Source: Halomonas sp. CH40 (GTDB taxonomy: Bacteria; Pseudomonadota; Gammaproteobacteria; Pseudomonadales; Halomonadaceae). From it: a DNA stretch of 64,000 nucleotides. This document shows positions 1 through 11,024 of this stretch, piece by piece. Numbering within the stretch: position 1 is the first letter of the stretch; the number at the start of each line of letters is the position of its first letter. The translations under genes and the position numbers were made by a program. The stretch lies in the NCBI GenBank assembly GCA_041875495.1, contig CP112982.1, positions 496,001-560,000 on the forward strand, in the 5' to 3' direction. Under the pieces are notes generated by a model that was not told where the DNA came from, made no database searches, and worked only from the letters and a program-made list of their open reading frames with translations.

Positions 1-455
1 CCCAGAATGGCGTAATTGGCCAGCACCGCTGGCGCTGAATAAATGCGTATTGCGGCGTATTCCCGTGCCAGCGGGGTAGCAGTTGCGCTGCCATCGAGCA
101 GCCATAGCCCCAGGGATACCAGCGGGGTGGCGAAGACAATCAGTAAAACGCCGATGACCGCTGCCATGATCAGCGCCTGGCCCAGCAGGTTGCGCACCTC
201 GCTGTCGCTTTCCCTACCCACCGCCTGGGCGGTCAGCCCTGTGGTGCCCATACGCAGAAACCCGAACCCCCAGTAAAGGAAGCTGAACAGGGTGGCGCCC
301 AGGGTAACCGATGCCAGATAGCGGGAGTCCGGCAAATGGCCAACCACAGCGGTATCCACCAGCCCCAGCAGCGGGACAGTAATATTGGAAAGAATAATTG
401 GCCACGCCAGCGCCCAGATGCGCTGGCGGGGTAGAGCAGATGAGCGGGGTGTCAC
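1..455 (-). CDS. MATE family (DinF-like) efflux transporter, 3' end cut by window edge
   Basis: The reverse strand reads continuously from a GTG at 455 to the window edge, so only about 150 N-terminal residues are present. The N-terminus (IWALAWPIILSNITVPLLGL, then VDTAVVGHLP) closely resembles the start of the DinF branch of MATE exporters, followed by a hydrophobic stretch (LFSFLYWGFGFLRMGTTGLTAQAVG) typical of the second and third helices. MATE proteins are inner-membrane Na+/H+-driven drug or metabolite exporters. GTG at 455 is the only usual start downstream of the in-frame TAA, which is also the stop codon of the ferredoxin gene. The gene lies 33 bases behind the ferredoxin gene and may be co-transcribed. 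Substrate unknown. Confidence 0.8.
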   Translation of the reverse strand, partial: MTPRSSALPRQRIWALAWPIILSNITVPLLGLVDTAVVGHLPDSRYLASVTLGATLFSFLYWGFGFLRMGTTGLTAQAVGRESDSEVRNLLGQALIMAAVIGVLLIVFATPLVSLGLWLLDGSATATPLAREYAAIRIYSAPAVLANYAIL

Positions 456-488
456 GTTGGAGATCAGATCAGGTTGGGCGGTGGTCGC

Positions 489-803
<315 letters not shown>

Positions 804-821
804 TCAACAATACACTGGTGG

Positions 822-3211
<2,390 letters not shown>

Positions 3212-3244
3212 GCCGGGGTCCTCGTGGTGCGGTAGTGGTTAAGG

Positions 3245-3280
3245 CGTCATTACAGACGTCATTACATGTGTCATTAAATA
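3245..3280. repeat. Three tandem 12-bp repeats upstream of fabY
   Basis: CGTCATTACAGA, CGTCATTACATG and TGTCATTAAATA stand head to tail, 34 bases before the fabY start. The GTCATTA core recurs exactly every 12 bases, roughly one helical turn plus a base and a half. Such phasing suggests a regulator binding array controlling fabY, but no known site is recognised. Confidence 0.55.
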
Positions 3281-3459
3281 CATTGTTAAGATGTGACCAG
3301 AATATGCCAGCAGACACAGCGTTTTGTCGGTGACTGCTGTATAAACTTGGTCATTGACTGGGGAGTGATCATAGCACCGGGCATGCAATGGCGTCATGCT
3401 GGAACCCCGCCAGACTGGTAGAATCTTTCTTTTTTTAGCAATCAAAGGGCAAAATCGCC

Positions 3460-4125
3460 ATGCAACACGCTTCCCGGGCGGTGGTTTCCAATCAGACAGG
3501 GCCGCATGAAGACGTGGCGCGCAGGGTCGCACGGGCGCTTGAACACCCGCTGCGCAAACCCTTGGCCGCTCACAATCAGCGGGCGTTTGAGCAGGCTGCC
3601 AAATGGCTGCAGGCCCAGGCCGCGCCGCTGATCCTGGACGCTGGTTGCGGGGTGGGTCTGTCTACCCGGCGGCTGGCCCAGCGCTTTCCTGAGCACGCCG
3701 TGATCGGGGTAGACCGCAGCGCAGATCGGCTCGGGCGTGATCATGGAACCGTGCCGGAAAATGCCTGCCTGATACGCGCGGATCTGGTCGATTTCTGGCG
3801 GCTGGCGCTGGATGCGGGCTGGGCGCCGCAACGCCACTATCTGCTGTACCCTAACCCCTATCCTAAGGCGGCCCATCTGAAAATGCGCTGGCATGGGCAC
3901 CCGGTGTTGCCCGCCATTCTCGCATTGGGCGGGCATCTGGAAGTACGCTCCAACTGGCCGTTATATGTGGAAGAGTTTGCCCAGGCGGTGGCTCAGGTGA
4001 CTGGCCTGACGGCTGATATCCGTTGCCATAACCCCAATGGTGACTACCTTACGCCCTTCGAGGCGAAATATGCCCGCAGTGGCCAAGCCCTGTGGCGGCT
4101 CACCGTTGGATTGGAATCGCGATGA
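3460..4125 (+). CDS. TrmB-like SAM-dependent methyltransferase
   Basis: 221 residues with a class I methyltransferase fold. The SAM-binding loop is LILDAGCGVGLSTRRLA (about 57-73), followed by an acidic VIGVDRS strand. A YPNPYPKAAHLKMRWHGHP segment (about 130-148) stands where TrmB proteins carry PDPWxKxRHxKRR, and a C-terminal TPFEAKYARSG matches the TrmB T-x-F/Y-E-x-K substrate motif. TrmB makes 7-methylguanosine at position 46 of tRNA. The RHxKRR motif is degenerate here, so this may be a divergent paralog rather than the housekeeping TrmB. The last four bases overlap the next gene (ATGA), which implies translational coupling. Confidence 0.75.
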   Translation: MQHASRAVVSNQTGPHEDVARRVARALEHPLRKPLAAHNQRAFEQAAKWLQAQAAPLILDAGCGVGLSTRRLAQRFPEHAVIGVDRSADRLGRDHGTVPENACLIRADLVDFWRLALDAGWAPQRHYLLYPNPYPKAAHLKMRWHGHPVLPAILALGGHLEVRSNWPLYVEEFAQAVAQVTGLTADIRCHNPNGDYLTPFEAKYARSGQALWRLTVGLESR

Positions 4126-4451
4126 CTTTTATTTATCTTGTGCTCGCCGTGGTGGCTGAAGTCGTGGCGACCAGTGCGCTGAAAGCTTCTGACGGCTTTA
4201 CCCGGCTATGGCCCAGTCTTTTGGTAGTGTTCGGTTATGGGCTGGCCTTTTACTTGCTTGGGCTGGCACTGCGGGTGCTACCGGTTGGGGTGGCCTATGC
4301 GATCTGGGCAGGCCTGGGGATTGTGCTGGTGACTCTGGTCGGTATGGTGGTCTTCGGTGAACGACCGGATTTGCCAGGCGTGTTGGGTCTTGTATTGATT
4401 GTCTCAGGCGTCGTGGTGCTGCAGGTATTTTCAAAGATGAGCGTGCATTAA
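4122..4451 (+). CDS. Small multidrug resistance (SMR) transporter
   Basis: 109 residues with four predicted membrane helices, the EmrE/QacE architecture. The proton- and drug-binding glutamate is at residue 13 in the first helix (VAEVVATSALK), aligned with EmrE Glu14; the GVAYAIWAGLGIVLVTLVG and FGERPDLPGVLGL segments are classical family signatures. SMR proteins work as antiparallel dimers exporting cationic compounds, or guanidinium in the Gdx branch, in exchange for protons. I chose the ATG at 4122 because it begins at the normal family N-terminus and overlaps the preceding stop as ATGA. Substrate cannot be told from sequence. Confidence 0.93.
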   Translation: MTFIYLVLAVVAEVVATSALKASDGFTRLWPSLLVVFGYGLAFYLLGLALRVLPVGVAYAIWAGLGIVLVTLVGMVVFGERPDLPGVLGLVLIVSGVVVLQVFSKMSVH

Positions 4452-4489
4452 GTGGGTGCACCGACAACAGCTGAAGGGCAGGCGCTAAT

Positions 4490-5992
4490 ATGAAGACGGA
4501 CAGGTTCGGCAAGCAGCAGTTCATGGGTAAGCCCTCTTTTGGCCGCTGGCTGGCGCTAGCCTTGGCCAGCGCGATGGTGGCCAGTAGCACACTGCTGATT
4601 AGCCCAGTGGCACTGGCAGATTTTTCACGCCTCGCCCAGTTGCAGCAGAAAGGCTTTGCGATCAGCGCTGAAGCGCGCCTGATTGATGCGCCCAAGGCCA
4701 CTCTCGGGAGTATCAATCCGCAAGAGTTACGCTCGCCGGCATCGGTGACCAAGGCGTATCTGGCCGCCGCAGCGCTTAGCCGTTTTGGCCCACAGCATCG
4801 CTTTACCTCACGCCTGGCTAGCCTGGGTGAGCTGGATGGCAATGGCGTTCTGAAAGGTGATCTGATATTTGACGGCGGCGGCGACCCAGGCTTGACCAGT
4901 GAAGACCTGTGGCGCCTGGTTCAGCGGTTGCAACAGGCAGGTGTGCGTGAAGTGCGCGGTGCCCTGGTAGTTAACCAGTGGCGTTTTGGGCCGGTACAAT
5001 GCCTGACCACTGACCGCTGTGAAGCGCGTACCCGTGTGACCAACAGCTACAGCGCGCCCTTGTCATCGGCGGGGGTCAACTTCGGCAGCTGGTGCGTTAA
5101 TGTGGCGCCTGCCACCCGTCCAGGGCAGCCCGCTAGAATCACCCACTGCGATGGGCCATCGTCCCTGGTGCGCGTTGACAATGGCGTCGTCACCCGGCCG
5201 GATAACAGTGGTACCGAGCTAAGCGCCGAGCGTATAACGGACGCCAGTGGTGATCTGATGCGCATCAGCGGACAGATATCCACCAATGCCAGGGCCCGGG
5301 ATATCTATCGCGGCGCCAGCGATAGCGCCGAGCAGACTGCGCAAACCTTACACGCCATGCTCACCCGCGCGGGTATTACCATTACAGATGCGCCTCGGGT
5401 CAGCGCAGAGCGCCCGCCACAGTGGACGCAAACCCTGGCCGCTGTGGATGGCAAGCCGCTGCAGGAACTGCTGCTGCGCACCATGAATTACTCCAACAAC
5501 TATATGGCCGATGTGCTGGCGCTGAACCTGGTGGAAACGCCAAGGGCCGAGTTGCGCCAGGCGGGGCAGGCGCTGGAAAGTTTTGCCAATGGCTTATCGG
5601 GCCACGGTTCGGCCACCTTTGAAAGCGGCAGTGGGTTGACCACCAGCAATCGCACCAGCGCCCATGGGGTCAATGTGATGCTGGAATCCATGTTTCATGA
5701 AACAGCGCTTTTCCCCAGTTTTGTAGCCACTTTCCAGTCGCCGGTGAACGGTGTCATGCGCTTTATCCGGCGCGGTTCGGATACCTTTCAGAATAATGTC
5801 ATGATCAAGACAGGCACCCTCAATCAGCCGTTTTCAGTACGTGCGGCGGCCGGTTATTTCCGCACCGCCTCCGGGCGCTGGGGGGTGTTCAGTATTATGG
5901 TCAATGGTAATGCCAGTACGCCCTATTTAAGCTGGTCGGATGTGTTGGCGCCTTTGTCCCAGGATCTGGATGCCATGATGCTGGCCCACTGA
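4490..5992 (+). CDS. dacB: D-alanyl-D-alanine carboxypeptidase/endopeptidase (PBP4)
   Basis: 500-residue class C penicillin-binding protein that trims or cleaves peptidoglycan peptides in the periplasm. The N-terminus has a basic start and a hydrophobic segment (about 20-43) ending ALADF, consistent with a signal peptide. The three active-site motifs are SVTK (Ser85-Lys88), SNN (335-337) and KTG (440-442), with the long insert between the first two that is characteristic of PBP4/DacB. A later ATG at 4523 could also serve as start. It stands alone between the SMR gene and dgkA, all on the plus strand. Confidence 0.95.
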   Translation: MKTDRFGKQQFMGKPSFGRWLALALASAMVASSTLLISPVALADFSRLAQLQQKGFAISAEARLIDAPKATLGSINPQELRSPASVTKAYLAAAALSRFGPQHRFTSRLASLGELDGNGVLKGDLIFDGGGDPGLTSEDLWRLVQRLQQAGVREVRGALVVNQWRFGPVQCLTTDRCEARTRVTNSYSAPLSSAGVNFGSWCVNVAPATRPGQPARITHCDGPSSLVRVDNGVVTRPDNSGTELSAERITDASGDLMRISGQISTNARARDIYRGASDSAEQTAQTLHAMLTRAGITITDAPRVSAERPPQWTQTLAAVDGKPLQELLLRTMNYSNNYMADVLALNLVETPRAELRQAGQALESFANGLSGHGSATFESGSGLTTSNRTSAHGVNVMLESMFHETALFPSFVATFQSPVNGVMRFIRRGSDTFQNNVMIKTGTLNQPFSVRAAAGYFRTASGRWGVFSIMVNGNASTPYLSWSDVLAPLSQDLDAMMLAH

Positions 5993-6048
5993 TTCTGGCC
6001 GACTGATTCCTGACAATCTGAAACCGCCATAGGATATAAGGAAACGCC

Positions 6049-6420
6049 ATGAAATCCAGTCATACAGGATTGAAGCATCTGTTGCACTCAACCCGCTATT
6101 CGCTTAAAGGGTTGCAGGCGGCGTTTCGCCATGAAGCCGCGTTTCGTCAGGAAGTCGTGCTTAGCGTGCTGTTGCTGCCTCTGGCCTGGTGGATTGCCGA
6201 TGACCCGATAAGCTGGCTGATCCTGATCGGCTCCTGCCTGGTGGTCTTGATCACCGAGTTGCTGAACAGTGCGGTCGAAAGCGTGGTTGACCGGATCGGC
6301 ACGGAAAAGCACGAGCTTTCCGGGCGCGCCAAGGATATTGGCTCGGCAGCCGTGATGCTGGCGCTTCTGCTGGCGGGGCTGTGTTGGGGGCTAATGGCCT
6401 GGCAGAAATTTTTTGGCTAA
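6049..6420 (+). CDS. dgkA: Diacylglycerol kinase
   Basis: 123-residue inner-membrane enzyme that phosphorylates diacylglycerol to phosphatidic acid, recycling the lipid by-product of membrane-derived oligosaccharide or lipopolysaccharide modification. It has an amphipathic N-terminus, three predicted membrane helices and the conserved ELLNSAVESVVDRI motif (about 69-82) carrying the catalytic Glu and the metal-binding residues. Length equals E. coli DgkA. A short AAGGAA ribosome site precedes the ATG. Confidence 0.97.
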   Translation: MKSSHTGLKHLLHSTRYSLKGLQAAFRHEAAFRQEVVLSVLLLPLAWWIADDPISWLILIGSCLVVLITELLNSAVESVVDRIGTEKHELSGRAKDIGSAAVMLALLLAGLCWGLMAWQKFFG

Positions 6421-6447
6421 TCGCAAACGTGGCCTGAGGAGAAAAAC

Positions 6448-9405
6448 ATGCAACTGGATGATAGCTGTTTAGCGCTTGATACACTGCCAACGCCTTTACA
6501 GCCGCCTGCACAACAGGCGCGTACGCGATTGAATGAAGCCCTGGCCCAGGCAGACAACATTGCCTCAATGAGCGGGCAGGAATTACCGTCGGAAAACTGG
6601 GCAGGGTTATCCGCTGAGCGCTGGGCCGCACTTTTGCGGGTGATCAGCATCTCGACCTTTGCCCTGGACACTCTGGCACGCACCCCTGACGTGCTGTTTG
6701 AGCTGGATACGGCGGGCGAGCTGGATGCTACGCCGGAGCGCGATACTCAGGCTAGCTGGCTGGCAGAGCGCCTCAATGATGCCGAAGACGAAGCGGCCAT
6801 GCACAGTGTCATCCGGCGTTTTCGCCGCGCGCGTATGCTGGGTATTGTGTGGCGGGATCTGAACCGGCCTGCAGGTTACACCATGTGGGATACCGCCGCG
6901 GCGGTGACGTCCCTGGCTGAAATTTGCCTGGAAGCAGCGCTGGGCTGGCTGGAAGCTTTTCTGGCGCCCCGCTGGGGGCACCCCGCCCAGCGCGCGGATG
7001 GCAGTGAACAGCGTCTGGTCATTTTGGGGATGGGTAAACTGGGTGCCGGGGAGCTTAACCTGTCATCGGATATCGACCTGATTTTTGCCTTCCCTGAAAA
7101 CGGCGAGACCCAGGGTGGACGCAAGTCATTGGAGCATCAGGAATATTTTACCAAGCTGGGTCAGAAACTGATTGCCGCCCTGGATGCGGTCACTGCTGAC
7201 GGTTTTGCCTTTCGCGTCGATATGCGTCTGCGCCCGCTGGGCGATGGTGGCCCTCTGGTGGGCAGCTTTGCAGCGCTTTCCGCCTACTATCAGGATCAGG
7301 GCCGCGAATGGGAGCGCTATGCCATGCTCAAGGCCCGCCCGGTGGCCGGTGAGCTGGATGCCGGAGACGAGCTTTTGGCCAGTCTGCGGCCTTTTGTATA
7401 TCGCAAGTACCTGGATTTTGGCGCGATTGAATCGCTGCGCGAACTCAAGGCAATGATCAACCGCGAGGTCAAGCGCAAAGGCATCGAAGGCAATATCAAA
7501 CTTGGCCCCGGCGGTATCCGTGAGGTCGAGTTTGTGGTGCAGGCCTTTCAGCTGATTCGCGGCGGGCGTGACACTGAACTGCAGGTCACCTCGTTACGCA
7601 AAGCGCTTAAGCGCCTGCCGGATCTGGGCTTGCTGCCTCAGCCGGTGGTGGATGAACTGCTGCCTGATTACGCTTTTTTACGCGACCTTGAGCATATTCT
7701 GCAGGGCATGGAAGACCGCCAGACCCAGCGTCTGCCGGATAATGACCTGGATCGTGAGCGGGTTGCCCTGGCCCTGGAAATGGAGGATTGGCCTGCAGTG
7801 ATGGCGCGCCTGGATGAGGCGCGTGCCCGGGTGCGCCGCCATTTTGATGCCGTGATTGCTGACCCGGAAGACGACGTTGAAGACGCCCATGACAGCCAGG
7901 CCCAGGCGCTTGAACAGTGGCGCCTGCTATGGCGCGGTGAGCTGGAAGAAGGGGTGGCTGAGGCGAAGCTGGAACAAGCTGGCTTTATCAAGCCGGCAGA
8001 GGCGCTGAAACGGCTGCACCAGCTATACCATTCCCGTCAGGTGCAGAATATGCAGCGGATTGGCTTTGAGCGCCTGGATGCCCTGATGCCGTTATTGCTC
8101 GATGCCCTGGCGCAAAGTGACCATCCCGACACCGCCTTGCCGCGGGTTCAGCCGCTGCTGGAAGCGGTGTTGCGGCGCACCGCCTACCTGGCCCTGCTGC
8201 GTGAAAACCCTCATGCGCTGGAACACCTGATGCATCTGTGTTCCGCCAGCCCCTGGATCGCCGAGCATTTGGCGCGTTACCCGATTCTGCTCGATGAGCT
8301 GTTAACCCCGGAATCGCTCTACACGCCTGCCGACAAGACGCGCCTGGCCGATGAGTTGCGCCAGACGCTCAACCGTATTCCCGAGGACGATGAAGAGTCT
8401 TTGCTGGAAGCGCTGAGGGTATTCAAGCATGCCCAGACGCTACATGTGGCAGCGTCGGATATCGCCGGTACCCGTCATCTGATGAAGGTCAGTGACTACC
8501 TGACCTATATTGCCGAAGTCATACTGGATGCTGTGCTGGCCATGGCCTGGAAGCACCTGACCCGCAAGCACGGCACACCCCCCGGTATGCAGCAGGAAAC
8601 GCCGGATTTTCTGATTGTCGGCTATGGCAAGCTGGGGGGTATCGAGCTTGGCTACAGTTCCGATCTGGATCTGGTGTTTCTGCATGACAGTGATGGCAAG
8701 GGCGCAACGGATGGCCCGCGACCGGTTGATACACCAGTGTTTTTCACCCGCCTGGGGCAGCGGGTCATTCATCTTCTGACGGCGGTGACCCCGGCGGGCA
8801 GCCTGTATGAAGTCGATATGCGCCTGCGTCCGTCCGGCAACGCTGGGCTGCTGGTCACCTCGCTGGACGCCTTTGCCGATTACCAGCGCGACAATGCCTG
8901 GACCTGGGAGCATCAGGCCCTGGTACGCGCTCGGGTGGTGGCGGGCAACGAACAGCTGGCCGCCAAGTTCAATACGCTGCGCGGTGATATCCTCGCCCAA
9001 CCCCGCGACCGTGAGGCGCTGCGCGCTGATGTGGTCAAGATGCGTCACAAGATGCGCGATCACCTGGCCAGCAAGCAAGCCGATACCTTCAACCTCAAGC
9101 AGGATGCCGGTGGCATGGTGGATATCGAGTTTATCTGCCAATACGCCGTCCTGGCGTTTGCCCATGAGACCCCCGCCTTGCTGACCCATAGCGACAATAT
9201 CCGTATTCTGGAAACCTTGGAGGACAGCCACTACCTGCCTCAGCAGGAAGCGGCGCAGCTGAGGGAGGCCTACCTGGCTTACCGGAGCACCACTCATCGA
9301 GCTGCCCTGACGGGTGAAAAAGCCGTGCTTGATGCCCATGCCTTTGCCAAGGAGCGGGAAACCGTCAGCCAGCTATGGGCTCACTTTATGGGCGAGGAAG
9401 ACTAA
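6448..9405 (+). CDS. glnE: Bifunctional glutamine synthetase adenylyltransferase/adenylyl-removing enzyme
   Basis: 985 residues. It attaches AMP to, and removes AMP from, glutamine synthetase, in response to PII and glutamine, and so sets ammonia assimilation. Two nucleotidyltransferase domains are visible: GMGKLGAGELNLSSDIDLIF near residue 195 (adenylyl-removing half) and GYGKLGGIELGYSSDLDLVF near residue 728 (adenylylating half), each with the paired aspartates. Length is close to the E. coli enzyme (about 946). A strong GAGGAG ribosome site lies before the ATG. The stop codon is immediately followed by the GTG of the next gene. Confidence 0.97.
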   Translation: MQLDDSCLALDTLPTPLQPPAQQARTRLNEALAQADNIASMSGQELPSENWAGLSAERWAALLRVISISTFALDTLARTPDVLFELDTAGELDATPERDTQASWLAERLNDAEDEAAMHSVIRRFRRARMLGIVWRDLNRPAGYTMWDTAAAVTSLAEICLEAALGWLEAFLAPRWGHPAQRADGSEQRLVILGMGKLGAGELNLSSDIDLIFAFPENGETQGGRKSLEHQEYFTKLGQKLIAALDAVTADGFAFRVDMRLRPLGDGGPLVGSFAALSAYYQDQGREWERYAMLKARPVAGELDAGDELLASLRPFVYRKYLDFGAIESLRELKAMINREVKRKGIEGNIKLGPGGIREVEFVVQAFQLIRGGRDTELQVTSLRKALKRLPDLGLLPQPVVDELLPDYAFLRDLEHILQGMEDRQTQRLPDNDLDRERVALALEMEDWPAVMARLDEARARVRRHFDAVIADPEDDVEDAHDSQAQALEQWRLLWRGELEEGVAEAKLEQAGFIKPAEALKRLHQLYHSRQVQNMQRIGFERLDALMPLLLDALAQSDHPDTALPRVQPLLEAVLRRTAYLALLRENPHALEHLMHLCSASPWIAEHLARYPILLDELLTPESLYTPADKTRLADELRQTLNRIPEDDEESLLEALRVFKHAQTLHVAASDIAGTRHLMKVSDYLTYIAEVILDAVLAMAWKHLTRKHGTPPGMQQETPDFLIVGYGKLGGIELGYSSDLDLVFLHDSDGKGATDGPRPVDTPVFFTRLGQRVIHLLTAVTPAGSLYEVDMRLRPSGNAGLLVTSLDAFADYQRDNAWTWEHQALVRARVVAGNEQLAAKFNTLRGDILAQPRDREALRADVVKMRHKMRDHLASKQADTFNLKQDAGGMVDIEFICQYAVLAFAHETPALLTHSDNIRILETLEDSHYLPQQEAAQLREAYLAYRSTTHRAALTGEKAVLDAHAFAKERETVSQLWAHFMGEED

Positions 9406-10299
9406 GTGCTTAACCATATTCTGGCGACCCTGCTCCCGGTATTTCTGATTGCGGGATGCGGCGCCGCTTACGGACGTTTCCGTACGCCGGATATCCGCAG
9501 CCTTAACACCCTCAATATGGAGCTGTTTGTTCCACTTTTGGTGTTTGCTGTGCTGGCTGACCGTCAGGCGCCGCTGGCCGATTATGCCTGGCTGGCACTG
9601 GCGGCCGCCTGTGTGGTGCTGGGCTCTGGCCTGGTGCTATGGCCGCTGGTCAAGTGGCTGAAACTGGATGTTAAAACCTTCCTGCCGCCGATGATGTTCA
9701 ACAACTCCGGCAATATGGGCGTACCGCTGATCGTGCTGGCTTTTGGCGAGCAGGCTCTGCCAGCGGCCGTCGTGGTGTTTATTGTTGAGATGCTGCTGCA
9801 TTTTTCGGTTGGGCTTTACATGCTCGATCCGCGCACTCCGCTGTGGCGCCTGCTAAAAATGCCGATCGTGTTTGCCAGCGTGCTTGGGCTTGGGGTCAAC
9901 ATGGGGGGCGTACCGCTGCCGGGCTGGTTGCTGGAGGCCATGCACATGCTCGGCGGCATATGTATTCCGCTGATGCTGTTTGCCCTTGGGGTACGTCTTT
10001 TGGAAATTGATTTCAGCGACTGGCGCACCGGCATGCTGGGGGCGCTGCTTTGCCCGCTTTCCGGGCTGGTTATTGCCTTGCCCTTGATGTGGTTATTACC
10101 GCTGGATCCGCTGCAACTGGCGGTGTTACTGGTGTTTGCAGCCTTACCGCCTGCCGTATTGAATTACTTGGTTGCCGAACAGTACAAGCTGTCGCCGCAT
10201 CACGTCGCGTCGCTGGTGTTGATCGGCAACCTGGGCAGCCTGATCGTCATGCCGTTGACGCTAGCAGCTGCCTTTGCATGGTTTTATGCACCGGTTTAG
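9406..10299 (+). CDS. AEC family (auxin efflux carrier-like) transporter
   Basis: 297 residues with about ten predicted membrane helices in two five-helix halves. The central FNNSGNMGVPLIVLAFG segment (about 102-118) is the family hallmark, and a second-half LLVFAALPPAVLNYLVAEQY segment matches the matching repeat. Members export or import small carboxylates; the substrate cannot be assigned. The start is a GTG directly after the TAA of glnE with no gap, so it is probably translated by re-initiation on the glnE message. Confidence 0.88.
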   Translation: MLNHILATLLPVFLIAGCGAAYGRFRTPDIRSLNTLNMELFVPLLVFAVLADRQAPLADYAWLALAAACVVLGSGLVLWPLVKWLKLDVKTFLPPMMFNNSGNMGVPLIVLAFGEQALPAAVVVFIVEMLLHFSVGLYMLDPRTPLWRLLKMPIVFASVLGLGVNMGGVPLPGWLLEAMHMLGGICIPLMLFALGVRLLEIDFSDWRTGMLGALLCPLSGLVIALPLMWLLPLDPLQLAVLLVFAALPPAVLNYLVAEQYKLSPHHVASLVLIGNLGSLIVMPLTLAAAFAWFYAPV

Positions 10300-10309
10300 A
10301 ACCAGTCTG

Positions 10310-10678
10310 TCATGACCGCTTGTTGGGTTGGTCGCGGTCTGCGTTTTTGACATCATAGTGGCCTTCCAGGGTGTGCTGGGAGGCGCGGTCTTCGCGTTGA
10401 GCGCTGCCACTGCCGATATCCTGAGCCTGCTGGGCGCGTATCTCGTCCATGCGTTTGTTCATCTTGCGGCGCAGAAACGGCATCATGGCCCAACCGACCA
10501 GCATGAACACCAGCCCAAGCAGCACGGCAACCAGCATGAGTGCGCCTACCGCCAGCCAGATAAAAAACAGCTTGATGGAACCCAACAGGCCGGCTGGACG
10601 TGTCTGGGCAGCGCGTGCCCGCCATTGGTTGGCTGCCTGCCAGGCTGCGTTGCGTTGCTCGCGATCGTTGTGTGGCAT
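10310..10678 (-). CDS. Hypothetical membrane protein with two predicted helices
   Basis: 122 residues, not recognised. A polar N-terminus is followed by a hydrophobic region (about 33-65) long enough for two membrane passes, then a basic juxtamembrane patch (LRRKMNKRMDEIR) and a polar, Gln/Asp-rich C-terminal tail. By the positive-inside rule both ends probably face the cytosol. I chose the ATG at 10678 because it has a GGAGACAGGA ribosome site directly upstream; a longer reading to 10708 has none. The gene converges on the AEC transporter with a ten-base gap and lies divergent to the small gene at 10856. No function can be assigned. Confidence 0.7.
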   Translation of the reverse strand: MPHNDREQRNAAWQAANQWRARAAQTRPAGLLGSIKLFFIWLAVGALMLVAVLLGLVFMLVGWAMMPFLRRKMNKRMDEIRAQQAQDIGSGSAQREDRASQHTLEGHYDVKNADRDQPNKRS

Positions 10679-10855
10679 TCCTGTCTCCAGATGAGCTATT
10701 CGACCCATTGGAACATCAATTCAGGCGCAAGTTCACGCTGGGTAATGCTGCTGTTGTTTGTGCCGATCTTGTATATGATGACCGCTGACGCTGATCGTTG
10801 GCTTGTAGCGTGAAACACGCTGGCCGCAGGACATAAATGACAGGCAGGGTGACTG

Positions 10856-11008
10856 ATGATGCGACAAGTACGACGTGGAGCGACCCGCCGAACACAACCC
10901 TCTGGGGCCTTTGACCGCTGGTTGAACCTTGCAGTCAGTGTTGCCGTCGGGGTGGCGCTACTGGTAGGGCTGGCAGCCGTGCTGGCGCATCTGTTCTTCA
11001 CTCCTTGA
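10856..11008 (+). CDS. Small single-helix membrane protein (hypothetical)
   Basis: A 50-codon frame. Its first 24 residues are strongly basic (RQVRRGATRRTQ) and the rest is one hydrophobic helix (LNLAVSVAVGVALLVGLAAV) ending AHLFFTP. Two adjacent ATGs (10856 and 10859) follow a GGCAGGG element. Codon choice in the helix is GC-rich like its neighbours. It ends 16 bases before the UMF1 transporter gene on the same strand, so it could be a small partner of that transporter or a leader peptide. No homology is known to me. Confidence 0.45.
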   Translation: MMRQVRRGATRRTQPSGAFDRWLNLAVSVAVGVALLVGLAAVLAHLFFTP

Positions 11009-11024
11009 CATGATTGCTGACTAA

